64,000 bases of DNA, taken from assembly GCA_003184365.1 (NCBI GenBank), contig NKYR01000051.1, positions 1 to 64,000 of the forward strand. Direction: 5' to 3'. The notes below the pieces were generated by a model. The model did no database searches, was not told where the DNA came from, and worked only from the letters and a program-made list of their open reading frames with translations. This DNA is from Evernia prunastri. Its lineage: Eukaryota; Ascomycota; Lecanoromycetes; Lecanorales; Parmeliaceae. Positions 45,601-57,806 of the stretch are shown one piece after another (position 1 is the first letter of the stretch; every line of letters begins with the position of its first letter). The translations under genes and the position numbers were made by a program.

Positions 45601-47976
45601 GGACGTTCCAAACCTCCATGATCTCGGGACCATTTCGGATGTTGCATTGGGACTTCGAGTGACAGGTGGTCGAAGTGGACAGAGCGCGTATTCTGGGTTT
45701 TCGTTGGCTGTATTCAAGCTCCACAGGATGGCAAATGGCAAGGAGAACGTGGAGAAGATGTGGCATGGAAAATCAATGATCACTCTGAGCGCCATAGAGA
45801 AAGCTGTCAAATCAGATGAAAGGGGCTGTGCTTTTGACTGAGATGTTGGAGTTAGGGCGAGACGCGCCTATGTCGGAGTTCAAGGATGTAGACGACGGAG
45901 TGCTCAGAGTAGTACAGCAAGTAGCGTGGATTAGGTACGTTTCTCGCACGAGAACAGAGGAAGACTCGGATGGGAAACGCTATTGACATTCCCAGATCGA
46001 CTATCAAGACTTATATCAAATTTCTTCATCGAAGGGTACAGTTTGAGGAACCTCTCAAAAGCTTTGCTGGCTGTATGATCTGGAGCACACCACGGGCGGA
46101 CCGCCTTGAATATTTATATATATCCTGAAGATCCCCGTCCGTTATTGAGTCACTCCAAAGGCTGCAGAGAGACGGAAGATCGAGAGTGACGTCTCGGTTC
46201 CAGTCGCCGAGGCCTTTCCGATGGGATATAGTCAATATGGTTGCCTGAAGAGATAATGCATCGAGGAAGGGAAATATCAGCCTGCAAAAGTACCAGCTAC
46301 AAATAGATTAGCTCAATAGCCAACCATTCCGGTGTCTTGCTTTTGATTGGCAGGGACATGCCTGCTCCACTGTGGCCAGCTCGGCCAGAACAGATTTGAC
46401 GGAAGGGAGTTTGATAGCTTTTGCGAGAGATTGCAATGGGAGAGACAATCGTCGCCAGTTGATTGACAAACTGCTATTGTCCGCGAGGTTTTGGGTGCAA
46501 CCTGAAAGGTCTAAACACTTGCGGGTCTAAAAAAAGGGTGCGTTTATTACAGTAACAAGTCGTAGAAACGAATCTAATCATCATGCTTGTGGTTGTCTCC
46601 GGGCGTAACGCACCTCGACGCAAGAGATGCCGATCACCCACGACGTCGAGTCCTGAAAAGGGCTGCTCACTACCGGTGGCGTTTCTGATGGGAATGCAGG
46701 CAGCATCTCAATCTAGTCTCTTTCTGCTCTGAGATCTATCCAGAGCGATCAGCACAGGTCGGAAACAATTGACCATGGCGAACGAGCGTTCGTTCTAGTC
46801 TCTTTTTGGGCGGAAAGACGCAAACGTACAACCAGTCTCCCGAGGGAAATTGGGGAGCTGTCGCTGAAGCGCTCGCTTAGCGATAAGACAGGCATCCGTC
46901 TGGATGGATGACCGGTTGAACGCGATGAGCTAGTTCGAAGAGACTGGGCCGTCTACGATCAATACCGGCAGCAAGCTCGCATGTTGCAGAAGCAGTAGAT
47001 GCTGGTATACGATATATTGATGCCACTTAGAAGCACGTCGGAAAGCGTCGTACAGTCATCGTGGAGCGAGCGTGCAGCTGCGCCATCATGTCTAACTTCG
47101 AGCCAGGGCTTACCTCTCTAGAGCTTATAATCTCTTTGTAAAGTGGCTACTATACCTCGACTACTCAACAGGGCTAGACAAGTGAAGCGGAAGATGCAGT
47201 AAAGCAGCAGGGCCATCAGATACGAAAGGCAACACCCCTTTCAACTCCCCTTCCCTCACGATTGTTACATCCGTGCCGTTCGCATTCAGGCTAGCCTAGA
47301 CAAAATGAGATACGGACCCGAGTCATCCAGCAAAGGGTCTTGGACCCTACGCGCAATCTGAGCTCGTGACGGCGGTCGGTTTCGCGGTGGGAAACTTCTG
47401 CCTTTTACTCCATTCCTTGAAAGCCGAGCGGTCGTTGATACGGGCGTTGCTGCTGTGTGATAAGTATTGTGTTTGACGCACGCATCTCTCGTGGTTTGTG
47501 TTTGGTTCATGGTTGGTAGGCTGGAGGGACTTTCTGTTGGCTTTTATTGGCACGACACGCGTATTCGTCATCTATCGAGGGAAAGTGTGGCGTTGTTAGC
47601 TGTTCATGTGGTCTGGTTGAGGTATGAAAGGGGCCTTTGATGTCCGAAAGTGTTGCAGATCTTGTTGGTAAAGTCTAGCGAAGGATACCTATCTCATAAA
47701 AGACCTGCAGGATGGGAAAATGATGAGAAACGAGTAAAAGGCTGTACGAAAAATTTGCATAGAGCGTGATGGTCAGAGTGATTCTTTTACTGCTGCTCGG
47801 TTTGAGCAATGACAACGATGTGACAGATCAGTGTGGCAATCAAAGAGAAAGCCTTCTGACTTTATACGAACGTCTGCAAAGAAGTCCCTTCCAGCCTCTC
47901 ATTTACCTTCGTTCCCTTGAATCCGACGAACTAGAACGCTCAATTCTGCCACCCAACCATAGCCCCTTCTCCGGAT
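42641..47976. other. Gene-poor region with simple repeats and scattered minus-strand frames
   Basis: 43160-43340 is rich in CCATCCAACC/AATCAACCCAC-type simple repeats. TTTGG repeats occur at about 43616-43638 and 44338-44357, and a short GTATC repeat at 44272-44285. Between 45810 and 44828 on the minus strand several frames look partly protein-like (for example MALRVIIDFPCHIFSTFSLP, and DLDLRHVSRKGTVSSGVFEY near 45000) but I cannot splice them, so this may be a decayed gene. Nothing is convincing from 45850 to 47976. Confidence 0.35.
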
Positions 47977-48540
47977 CTAATGCTCAATGACGTAGTTATC
48001 TGCCCCCGGCATATCGAAAATCGTCCCCATCCGAATCTCCACTACCTGATCGTCAATTCCATCGGTAATCCACGCCCTGAAGAACCCTGTCCACCCCTTC
48101 ATCGCCGCATCCAACAGCCACAGGCTCGCCGCCTGCACGAATTCCCTAGTCACCACTTCGTTCTGACCCTGCACCACCAACTCCAGCGCCAGCGCTCCGA
48201 ACGTGAAACGCTGATGGCGGCGACCGGGAGATGGGTCCGTGGCAGACTGGGCGGCGGCGTTTTTGAAGAAGCGGATGAAGGTCGAGGCGGCGGGGAGTTT
48301 GGGGGAGATGGAGACGAAAGTGGTGAAGATGCCGGTGTAGCCGTCTGGGAGGTTCTTGATTCTGAGCATGAAATCGCGTTTTTGGTGGGGGTGAAATTGA
48401 TTTATATATGATGGGAGACGGTGCTCGTAAACTTGGTTTGTAGAGAGGTCATTGACAGTGGATGGAACGGCAATGGCGATTGCAGCGGCTGTGAAAGAGA
48501 GGAGAAGCGCGAGTAAGATAGGGCTGACGTGGGGTTGCAT
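47977..48540 (-). CDS. Small secreted protein of unknown function
   Basis: Single exon, 187 aa, ATG at 48540; the frame is open further upstream but without a better ATG. Signal peptide at about residues 1-25 (MQPHVSPILLALLLSFTAAA). A possible Kex2 site, HQKRD, at residues 52-56 could remove a short propeptide. The rest is Cys-free with alternating strands and helices, ending MGTIFDMPGADNYVIEH. I do not recognise the family. Its size and layout recall the secreted protein at 8644-9204, but I cannot show homology. Confidence 0.7.
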   Translation of the reverse strand: MQPHVSPILLALLLSFTAAAIAIAVPSTVNDLSTNQVYEHRLPSYINQFHPHQKRDFMLRIKNLPDGYTGIFTTFVSISPKLPAASTFIRFFKNAAAQSATDPSPGRRHQRFTFGALALELVVQGQNEVVTREFVQAASLWLLDAAMKGWTGFFRAWITDGIDDQVVEIRMGTIFDMPGADNYVIEH

Positions 48541-49079
48541 GTTGATCCTCTGTCGACCGGAAACCAGCACCAGACTTGGAGTGGGGGGCCAAATTGCCTT
48601 TGACGACAGTGTGAGAGAATCATGGCTGTTTATATCTCTGGCACCTCACGCCAGCTGAGTCCAGACTCTGAACACGCAATTCGTCTTACTTTTTATACCC
48701 GAGTGCGTGGCGGCAGCCTTATCCAGTTAGTTTTGCGGGATATTCTCGTGCGGAGGAGATGATACGTTGGAGATATGCAGGGTTTTGCTCGAAACGTGCC
48801 AATTGGTCAGTGGAGCGGTCTGAATCGAGATGCTTTTGCCTGCACACAGTCCGCAAAGTGAGTTCTTTTACGTCCGACTTCAGGCGCCACCATTGGTAGC
48901 CTTGTCTTTATTCAACGTTTAGCGAGCAGCTCAGCGCCGCTTATACATTACCAAATCGGCTTCACGTCAGTAACGGCTACTTTGAGGGCTGTAGCTATCT
49001 AAACAGGGAGGAACGTCGCAGTTGCAAGTAGGGCGAGCAAGGCTGAGGTGTCCTTGAGAAAAAGGGAGTCAAGGTGTGT
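48541..49079. other. Intergenic between two minus-strand genes
   Basis: No gene. On the minus strand TATAAA lies at 48631-48626 and TATAAAA at 48697-48691, about 86 and 150 bp before the secreted-protein start. Confidence 0.4.
48626..48631 (-). promoter_or_regulatory. Possible TATA box of the secreted-protein gene
   Basis: TATAAA on the minus strand, 86 bp upstream of the ATG at 48540. A second TATA-like match lies further up at 48691-48697. Confidence 0.35.
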
Positions 49080-50162
49080 TCACTCTGTGCGCATCGATTG
49101 TCCCCGGGCGTCTTCGATTAGGGCGTACAGTCTTCTCTTCTGGTGCTCATCTCCAAAGATGGCATCAACAGCTCGCTCACAAAGATTGATCAGATCATCT
49201 CGGCTCAGATTGAAGGCTTGGGCTACCAATAGGTATTCATTGCTCAATTTGCTGTCAAAGACCCCGACATCGTCCGTCTGCCCTGAGCAAATCAGCCATT
49301 GAGTCGCATGAGGTACCTGAACACTCACGCATAAAATGACTGGACACCCTGTCTTCATCCAAGACTTGAAATGATGGTCTGCCACACCACCATCGATCAG
49401 TTTCGCCTGCACATTGCACGAGACACACAGCTCGAGCCCAAAATTTCCCTCTATGATCTGGTTCTTGGTGTTGTCGGGAACGTGGATTACATGACCCAGT
49501 CTATGTGGTTCAAAGGAGAGCAATGTACTCAGCTCAACTGACGAAGATGAAGCCGGGATTTCGGCAAAGTGTAGAGTGATCTTCAATCCATGCAGCTTGG
49601 CCTCTCGGAAAGCTTCCTTAAAGATCGAAACGTCCCCTTGACTTGGATCGCCGCAAAGATCGACGCCAACAATGCCCCTTGATCGATATCGGACAGCTAA
49701 CTCGACCACTTCCATAGCTTCTTCTGGAGTATTTCGACGGTCAATAGAGAGGATCAGATAAGTGGGCATGTCATCGCGGCCTGGAAAATCTTCAATGCAG
49801 GAAAGGATGGTAGTAATGTAGTCATCTTTGGACATGGAAGCAGAAGAACGAGGGGTGGTTCGGAGTTCGAGGTACACGACGCCATCCTCTTTGAAGTCGC
49901 GAAGAACGGCGGTGGTAGAGTATATGATGGTTGCGGGCGTATTGCACAACTCGTAGATGTACTGTGAGAATAGGGGAAAGAATGTTACCACGTTCCACGA
50001 TTTGTCCTTTGCCATGGCTTCTAGTGGATCCTGTAGTATGGTCGGTGGATATTCTGACTTTCTTTGGGTCCATATCTCATGAAGGCATTGTGGCGTAATG
50101 CTTCCTGTGAGGTGAGCATGTAGTTCAACCTTGGGCAGATTCTTGGTAAATGCAGCATCCAT
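49080..50162 (-). CDS. Adenosine deaminase-like protein (N6-methyl-AMP deaminase, MAPDA/ADAL type)
   Basis: Two exons on the minus strand, 50162-49329 and 49277-49080, with a 51-nt intron (a multiple of three, so it also reads through). They give 343 aa. I start at the ATG at 50162 because MDAAFTKNLPKVELHAHLTG matches the N-terminus of the family, with metal ligands His15 and His17. Further marks are HFAEI with the catalytic Glu, RLGHVIHV with the metal/catalytic His, and TDDVGVF with the metal Asp. Removing the intron restores VILC/TDDVGVFDSKLSNEYLL. The known role of the family is hydrolytic deamination of N6-methyl-AMP (in some members adenosine) to inosine nucleotides in the cytosol. Upstream of 50162 the frame stays open to 50231 without an ATG. 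Confidence 0.9.
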   Translation of the reverse strand: MDAAFTKNLPKVELHAHLTGSITPQCLHEIWTQRKSEYPPTILQDPLEAMAKDKSWNVVTFFPLFSQYIYELCNTPATIIYSTTAVLRDFKEDGVVYLELRTTPRSSASMSKDDYITTILSCIEDFPGRDDMPTYLILSIDRRNTPEEAMEVVELAVRYRSRGIVGVDLCGDPSQGDVSIFKEAFREAKLHGLKITLHFAEIPASSSSVELSTLLSFEPHRLGHVIHVPDNTKNQIIEGNFGLELCVSCNVQAKLIDGGVADHHFKSWMKTGCPVILCVSVQVPHATQWLICSGQTDDVGVFDSKLSNEYLLVAQAFNLSRDDLINLCERAVDAIFGDEHQKRRLYALIEDARGQSMRTE

Positions 50163-51101
50163 GTCCGTTGGGATGTCTTCGGGTTGTAAGGCGAGATAAT
50201 GGCTAAGCACCGAAGGACCCAAGCTCGCCAAGGATCGGCAAGTGAGGCAAGAACAGACGAGCCGGGCTTGTCAGCCAGCAGCAGGGGTGACACTAACCTT
50301 AACGCTAAGCTTCTTTCGGACTAGCCATCGCTTGGCGACAATCCCCTCATGGTTGGCTCCTGAATCCTTTCACAGAAGCGATTCAGTTGTCTCGCTCCAA
50401 TTTCTCCAGGCAATACTCCAGGCAATTCAGCCAGCGTTCTGACTCCACAGTCTGATAGCGGTGGTTCTGAGCGCATAAATTCTTGTGGTCTGTCAATTGT
50501 GTTTTATTGCTTTAATTTGGCTCGCGGCCGATGGAGTACAGGTATTCGCTCGTTCCATTATTAAGCTGTGAGCCAACTTGAAAGGGCTTCGACCACGAAC
50601 GCTCGCCATCCTCTGATGCACCAGCTCCTTGGGATTTTGCGGGCAAGAATCCTCTGTCGCATGAGGGTACCCTACTGCCTATAATTATTAAGGCGCTTGA
50701 TGAAAAGTTTTGCGTCCTTCGGGCTCCAAATTAGGCCCGTGGCCTAATAGCTAACAGCGTGGACTGATATTGCGTCTTGATGACCTTGGTGGGATGGATG
50801 AAGAAGTCATTGCCTGAATGCCAAAGGTTCAACATCGCAGTAGACCTGCGCTAAAGCGCTCCTGCATACTGGCTGCAGGTTGAAAAGGCAATCCTCAGTG
50901 TCTACTCCATATTAGTGTACATTCGGAGGAATTGTAAGCCGCTGACAAAATCTTGGCTAACAGTCTAATGCTGATTTCTCAGCCAAGCCATCGGTCGCTG
51001 CTCGAGGTGTACTAACACGCCTTCAAAGTCACTTCGGCTGGTCCTAGTATAAATATGTCTTTCACCCTGGACAGAATTCCGCAACACAAGACACGATTGC
51101 A
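50163..51101. other. Intergenic, divergent promoters
   Basis: No gene. This serves as the promoter region for the deaminase (minus) and the hydrolase (plus). Confidence 0.45.
51048..51055 (+). promoter_or_regulatory. TATA box of the secreted hydrolase gene
   Basis: TATAAATA, 54 bp before the ATG at 51102. Confidence 0.5.
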
Positions 51102-52222
51102 ATGGCACTGTTCAAGTTTCTGCTTCTCTCCACCATACTGCAGCTTGCTGCTACCGATTTGATACCATTTGATGATTGGCTCTATCAGAGAGTGGCCTTG
51201 CCGGATGTCAACATCTATTTCCGCTATGCAGGTACTGGTCCACCGGTCTTGCTGGTACATGGATACCCAGAACACTCGGTAGGCGCCTCCAAAATCACGC
51301 ATCTCCTCGTGGAAGGGCATCGCTTGACTGACCTCGTTTCGAAAGCTTACGTGGCATACGATTGGACCAATTCTAGCCCAGAACTATACCGTCATCGCTG
51401 TTGACATCCGGGGAATGGGGCAGTCGACAATACCAAATAGTTATGATTTCACCTCAGCCACCGCATCCGAAGATCTGAAAGGCGTCCTTGACTTCTTGAA
51501 CATCAACCAAACCTACCTCGTAGCGCATGACAAGGGGAATGGCCAATCCGCTGCACTCAATGTCAAGTATCGCTCATTGGTAAAGCGAGCTGTCTATACC
51601 GAATATGCTCTCCCGGGATTTGGCTACGAAAGGGTGGTTTCTCCGGAGCTTGGTGTGACTGGCCTATACCAGAACTGGCAGCTTGCTTTCTTCTCGGTTC
51701 CCGACGCTGCGCAGTACTTCATTCAAGGCCAGGAAAAACAAATGCTAGCATGGTACTTCTGGCACGCGTCGTATTCCGGCAATTCGGTAATCTCGCAGGA
51801 CTACCTGGACAGATACACGCGCGAGATCTCGAAACCAGGTTATCTGCGGTCGGGGCTTGAGTATTTCAATACCACCCAACAGGACGCGGTCTTCTTCAAT
51901 ACGACGTTGGGCGTCCAACCCCTGGAGAATCCGGCACTAGTGCTGGGAGGAGAAGCGGACCTGGCACCTGTAGCGTTGTTGGAGCAGTTCTGGGGTCCAA
52001 TCTTGAAGAATCCCACCTACGACATTGTTCCGAAGGCTGGGCATTGGCTTGGTAAAATACCCTAAGTCCCCACAGTCTTACTCTTGGGTCAATACTGACA
52101 AGCATGTAGGGGATGAAAACCCTGAATGGACGGCAAACAGACTCCTTAGCTTCTTTGCTGAGGATGAAGGTATTCCGTCCATAGACCTCTCGTATCTCAA
52201 GGATAAGGTCACGCTGGTTTGA
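51102..52222 (+). CDS. Secreted alpha/beta hydrolase (epoxide hydrolase/dehalogenase-like, Asp nucleophile)
   Basis: Exons 51102-51278, 51346-52051 and 52110-52222 give 331 aa. Residues 1-18 look like a signal peptide (FKFLLLSTILQLAA), so export is likely. HGYPEHS at 53-59 is the oxyanion-hole HGxP motif. AHDKGNG at 119-125 is the nucleophile elbow with Asp121 in place of Ser, as in epoxide hydrolases and haloalkane/haloacetate dehalogenases. GGEADLAP near the end offers the acid and KAGHWLG the catalytic His. Introns of 67 and 58 nt restore PEHS/LTWHTIGP and HWLG/DENPEW. Likely hydrolysis of an epoxide or an ester-like substrate outside the cell; substrate unknown. N-glycosylation sequons (NQT, NTT twice) fit secretion. 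Confidence 0.87.
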
Positions 52223-53109
52223 GAGGAGGCATGTAGGACTCCTGAAACAGCGTTGAAAGATAAGCAAAGTCAGGGAAAGTTGGCAGGATTGTTTGATCAG
52301 AGGCTAGGCTGACTTGCATCTGCTGATATCCTATGGTCCCCATTATGTCAAGGTACTCTAATTTCACTAGATGCACCATACATACAAGTCATTCAACCCA
52401 GATCTGCCCTCAGACTTTTCTTATCAGTCCATAATTTGACATGTTTGACCTTCGTATTTGACAAACATTTTTTGTGCATTGCGATTTGAGCTGTCAGCAG
52501 GTGCGAGCGCTTCGAGGAACGACAGGCTCGGGGAAGTGGAATCTTTCTACGGCTTCTCAGCTCGAACTTCGAACCCAGTTTATAATCATTTCTATTGGTC
52601 AAGGATGCATTTTGATGCCTACTTGGTATGCGTAATGGTTTGGCGTACCTACGCGCCGGCGCTAAGCGTTTCATGGCTGTTACATTCATGCACGATCGGC
52701 ACAAAATGCCGTCTGCGGGCCCCTTCGCATTCTGCTTATCGAAAAGAATCTCTTTTCTATTATTCTCGTACCTAGGATAGCCATGATTTCAGCTCATGTA
52801 GGTACCTAGGAGTGTCCTGCCTGTGTTCCGTCTATCTGGAATCATCCCTATGTTTCGCAAGTGTTTTGACTGAGGCACTCGAACACTACAGTCGTGTTCA
52901 ACGTGATGTACATGTTCAAGCGTGATGTACACGCTGGGAGGGGGCACAGCTGAGGTTGTATAGCCTACTGTAACCTCACCCAGCTCAATCGAACCAAATC
53001 AGTATTCGTAACAACGCGTCCCTTTAAATATTTAAAAAGCAGCCTATTTCCATCCTACTGTACTTCAAACTTTACACCATCTGTTCAAGAGATCTTTGGT
53101 CTTCGAAGC
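52223..53109. other. Intergenic, promoter of the GTPase gene
   Basis: No gene supported. TTTAAATATTTAAAAAG at about 53023-53039 is a TATA-like region 70-90 bp before the next ATG. A short direct repeat (GTGATGTACA) is near 52901-52931. Confidence 0.4.
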
Positions 53110-56100
53110 ATGCGCTTGCCACAAGGACAGACTGTCCGCCACGATAACCCCTCCAGAGAACCGGAAACCTTTGCTACCCCCCATCTGATAACGAACAAGT
53201 CAAAAGGTAGCCCTCCACCGACCAGAGAAACCTCGGAAGAAATGAACCTTCTTACTCTGGCTCTATCCATCGAGGATGTCTCCAATGACAGGTCCAGCCC
53301 TCGTGGTGAGAGTCAAACTTCGCTTGGAGAACAACACGCAAATCTTTCCATTTCATTCCCGATGCGCACTCGATCACCACGTCAATCGCTGTCCCCAGAT
53401 CATCCTCTGCGGAGCGTGGAAGTAGCAGAACCAACAATCTCAAGAGGCTGGATCACCGTCAGAGATCTACCCAATGCCACCCCTAGACCTTCCCCATCGC
53501 CAGAGCCTCACGCTCAGCCAGCGTCAGAAGCTTCTGGTGACTTGATTCGTGTTCAACCTGAGACTGTTGACGGGCCGAATAGTCCTGCAACGAGAGAAGG
53601 TTTCGACATTCCTGGCTTTGGAGACCTCAGTATCCAGGACGAACCCATGATCTACGAAGTACTCGACGAGCCTTTGCCTCCTGGGCCGTTCCCAGATCCC
53701 GACTATCAGAAAGCGCTCAAGTCAGCTAAGACCCTTACCAGAGACATCTTCCAGAGCCTTAGTCACTGTAAGCGGTCAGCCCGTCCTGGAACGCAGCTGC
53801 ATAAGATAAAGCAGAGGGCCGAAGCATTGTACAAATCTGACAATCCGGCAAGCCGAACAATTGGCATAGTCGGAGATTCCGCGGCCGGTGAGGACTGTTG
53901 ATATTCAGTAATGATTACTCTATCGCTAATAATCTTATGTAGGAAAAAGTAGCCTTATCAATTCATTGCTCCATCTGCCGAACCTAGCACATAAGGTTAG
54001 ATAAACATCCATTAATCTTCCACAGTTGCTGATATGGCTACCATAGGGCGACCATGGCTCCGCTGTTACATCTTTTGTCACCGAGTACAGGAGGCGGAAG
54101 CCAAGTCACACGGACAATTTTACGATCGAGGTAGAATTTGCCAATCCAGAAGAGATCAACGACCAAATTCACGAGCTCCTGTTCAGCTTCCGCGAACTGT
54201 ACAGAGAAGGCTTAGCGGAAGAGACAGCGGACGACGTATACCGAGGCATCGAAAAGCGATCAGAGATTGCTTTAAATACCCTTCAAAGTATCTTTCCGAA
54301 CAGACCTGAGACACAACCTGGATATCTCAAGGGCACAGAAGGGCACACCTTTGAAGAGATCCAAAGCGGCCTGCGACGCCTTGCTGAGGGCTTGGAATGG
54401 CCGGATGGGTCAGCCAATGGCAAATGGACATCTACTGCTACCAATGCAATGGAATGCCACCACAAAGTGGCACACTTTATGCAAAATGGGCTCTGGCCTC
54501 TCACGAATATCGTTCGGTATGTCCGCTTCTCATCCTAGCGTCAGAGGTGCAGAGCTACTTGACTGATCTTTCTGTTACTGGTAGAATATATCTGAGCGCT
54601 CAAGTCCTCGCAACCGGGATCGTCCTCGCAGATCTACCAGGCTCGATACCCTCTTGCTGTTTCGCCGGACTGGGTCGCTAATTCGTCAACAGGTTACCGT
54701 GACATCAATTTGGCTAGAGTTAAAAAGGCGGAGGAATACCTCTTCCATTGCGATGAGCTATTCGTCGTTGCGAACATCAACCGCGTGGTGACCAACGAGA
54801 GCGTCAAGGAGATACTGCGCAAGAAATTGGGTCCTCACATGACAATCAATGAGAACGTGTCTGTGATTTGTACCCATGCCGATGTAAGACTTTTCCGTTT
54901 TATCGTAGTAGAAAATGCAATTTCACTCACTGCCTTTTTCGTCAGGAAATTGACATCCAAGAATACGAGAGGAGTCAAAACTGGACAGCTATCGCCAACT
55001 CAGCCGAAGCTAGAGCTGCCAAAAGAGATGTGCAAAGAATCAGGGCTCGAAGAGCGCCTGCGATACTTCGTGAGCGCTGCGATATCAAGTATATACCTGT
55101 CTCTCGGAACACATGGATTTAGCTAAAGACCATCAGATACAAATATATTTGGATCGCTGCAAGAAATGACGACATCAAGGCCAAGATCCGCAGACAGTAC
55201 CAAGATAGCACCAGCGACTCGACCCTCAACGTCTTCTGTGTCGGCAATAAGGATTATGACGTGGAAGGCTCTCAGTTCTGGGATCGTGAAGCACACCAAA
55301 TGGCCATTCAGGGAAGCGGGATCCCAGAGCTTCGCAAGCATTGCCACTCCATCGTTGCAAAAACTCAATTCAAAGTATCTAATCATTTTCTGGAGGTCGA
55401 AGTTCCTGATCTGGTCCAGTCTCTGGAAGTATGGGCATCTTCGGTAGAACAAGGGCCACCACCAATGGTTCCGTATGATTTTATTCCAGATCTTGAATCG
55501 GTAAGACTAAGTTCTGTCCTTACTACGACGACTGACATGTTTTCCTAGGGGCTGTTAGCGAGGGTAGATTTATTTTCCTATTCTTTCGACCAAGAGCTGC
55601 AGACCCAGATCCTGGGTTTCTGGAGTATGGCACAAGGTTATCCATCGACTCTACATTGAATGATAAGACTGACTGTGACTAGGGCGAGGAGGAAGAGCCT
55701 TCAATGAAAGCGCACGTGAAGCAAGTGAACAATGGGAAAGCGTATGAAACACCCGCAAGCCTACGTAGGCATCGCTAATATTGTGCGTCCAGTGGCATCA
55801 TAGTGAGCACACTCGCAACCACGATAACAGTCTACTCGCAGGAATCTGAACAGTGTTAGTGTCATATAAAGCATGGGTTAACCATGATGGTACTCATGAC
55901 TCAGACCCAGGGCTTTCGAAGATGGAACGATGAGCTGTTGGCGGGATTGAATCAAGCAACAGGAAACCGGTGGATCGAACTATTGCGGAGACTCGATGAG
56001 CAATCCAATGCGATGCAAGACGGAGTGAAAGAAGAGCTGGAAAAACTCGGCCGCAGGATGCGGAGTATACAACATCTCGCCCCAATCGATCCCCGGACAA

Positions 56101-56705
56101 AGCTGATGTTGAACAGAGAGCCAAGCTCCCCAAGCACTACGGAGCTTGCTCAAACTCAAGAAACGCGAGCTCATCTACCTGTTACAAGAAGAACTATCCC
56201 TTCTAAATCGATATTTCAAGTACGTTCACATCCCTCCATCCCAATGCGATTCATCTAGCCAACATTCGTCAGGACCATCGAATACAACGCCTCAGGGGAC
56301 CACGTGACTTCCCTGATCGTCACCGCCATGCTCCCCACCTACCGTGCCTGCGCCATGCAGTCCGGACCGGGCATGAAAGCGCGCATGTTCGGCATCATGG
56401 TTCAACGAATGGCAAGGCAGGATATCGTCCAGTTCATCCACAATTGGGTCCAGGCGGAGATGAGCCGTGCGATCGTAGCAATTGCCGACAATATCAGCAA
56501 CCACGTGATCGAGATGTGCGCGGAGATCGGCTTCCAGATCGAGATGGCCAAAGGCGAAGAGGCGCAAGAGGTGCTGAGAAAGTATCCGAAAGCTCTGCGA
56601 CAGCTCCAGGCGGTGGTTGCGGCTGCTAGGGTTAGCTTGCTGGAGGTGCAGCTTCAAGCTACGACTGCTAGGACCGTTGCGAGGAGCTGGGACTGGATTG
56701 AATGA
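53110..56705 (+). CDS. Dynamin-like GTPase related to nuclear GTPase SLIP-GC (13 exons, one frame problem)
   Basis: Exons: 53110-53887, 53943-53995, 54047-54516, 54585-54640, 54693-54883, 54946-55088, 55137-55500, 55549-55636, 55683-55741, 55793-55802, 55860-56064, 56117-56219, 56273-56705, about 983 aa. The N-terminus (~200 aa) is disordered and Ser/Pro-rich. Walker A GDSAAGKS is at residues 255-262, rebuilt across intron 1. DLPG (G3) is at 450-453, rebuilt across intron 4. VVANINRV and VICTHAD (a degenerate G4) follow, then helical stalk-like sequence including NVFCVGNKDYDV, and a C-terminal MLPTYRACAMQSG segment. This order is that of fungal SLIP-GC-like large GTPases, whose function is poorly known. 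Intron 4 needs a GC donor. Exon 10 is a 10-nt microexon. Exon 11 has one nucleotide too many near 55905-55912 unless a 34-nt intron is used, so the allele may be broken. Confidence 0.78.
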
Positions 56706-57806
56706 AGTGGTTTTGGTAGATTGTTCGATGGTTATCGTGTCTTCTGATACTGTTTTGAACATAGCCATGATGATTCCGCTGCAATTTCTGCGCGTCGGGT
56801 GTTAAGTTTGTTGACTCTTAGGCGCGACCTGGAATACGCTGGCAAGGCGGTATTTCCGCTCTCTTCTACTCCTTTTTCTAGAACAAGATATGTCGCGTCT
56901 GTTGTTACTGCTATGTAAGACAATGATAATCCTCGCCGGAAGAAATCCTTATCAAAAACGGGGGCTCTTTGCTCCAAAGTATTTCTCCAGGAGAATACCT
57001 CTTGATGAAGACTTTTTTCGGCTTGATCCTCCGGGACAGTTGCGCCGACCAGCACCATGGCCATCGCGATCCCGTTCGTCACATGTCTCCAAAACTACGC
57101 ACGTGAGCGCGAGCGAGGGCACTGCAAGAGTCGAACCGCTCGAGAATTACCGACGTTCAATGGTCCGGGCAATTCACCCAGAGGTCTAAGTTGGTTCGTA
57201 TTGAAGCTGTTTATCGATCTGGCAATTTCTCAAACGCAGTTATCGAAGCAGTAGAAAGAGCTTGGCGGGTTTTTGATTGGCTAAAAAGGCAACCCGATTT
57301 TAGTATCAAGGGATGTGATATCTCTACACCTTTCCCCCAGGTATGACCTCCTGGCTGGACGTAGTCTCGAGTACTTGAGACATTGTGGCCTTGCTATCTA
57401 CAAAAGTATCCTACCTGTGAACAAGACCCTTCTCGAGAAGAGGATGAGATGGGGGTCTCTCCTAACCACACTCGCTTCTACAATCTTCCGGTGCACTGAC
57501 TCCTAAATACATGAATCCATCGGTAAGGTAGACTGTTGATCGGAGAGTTTGAAACCAACGTATCTAGATCCCGACACCCACTGTGTTCGAGGGAATTCGA
57601 ACGGTGTACAATTATCAAAAAGAGGTTTGAATGAATTAGAAGTATGTAGATATTCAAAGACCCAGCCCTGATTTGCCGAAAACATCACTTATTGTCACTT
57701 CTGTCCCCTGGAAAGACTTTGTTTACCTCATGCTACAAAATGACTGCTTGTAGCTACACCATATACGTTGTTGGCCCCAGCACGTCTTCGGGAATCGAGT
57801 ACCGAG
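56706..57806. other. Intergenic region, no supported gene
   Basis: Only short frames with poor composition. This is the 3' side of two converging genes. Confidence 0.4.

Noticed and set aside
44828..45810. A multi-exon minus-strand gene
   Set aside because: Several frames look partly coding but could not be joined by GT..AG introns in phase. It is mentioned only as a possible decayed gene.
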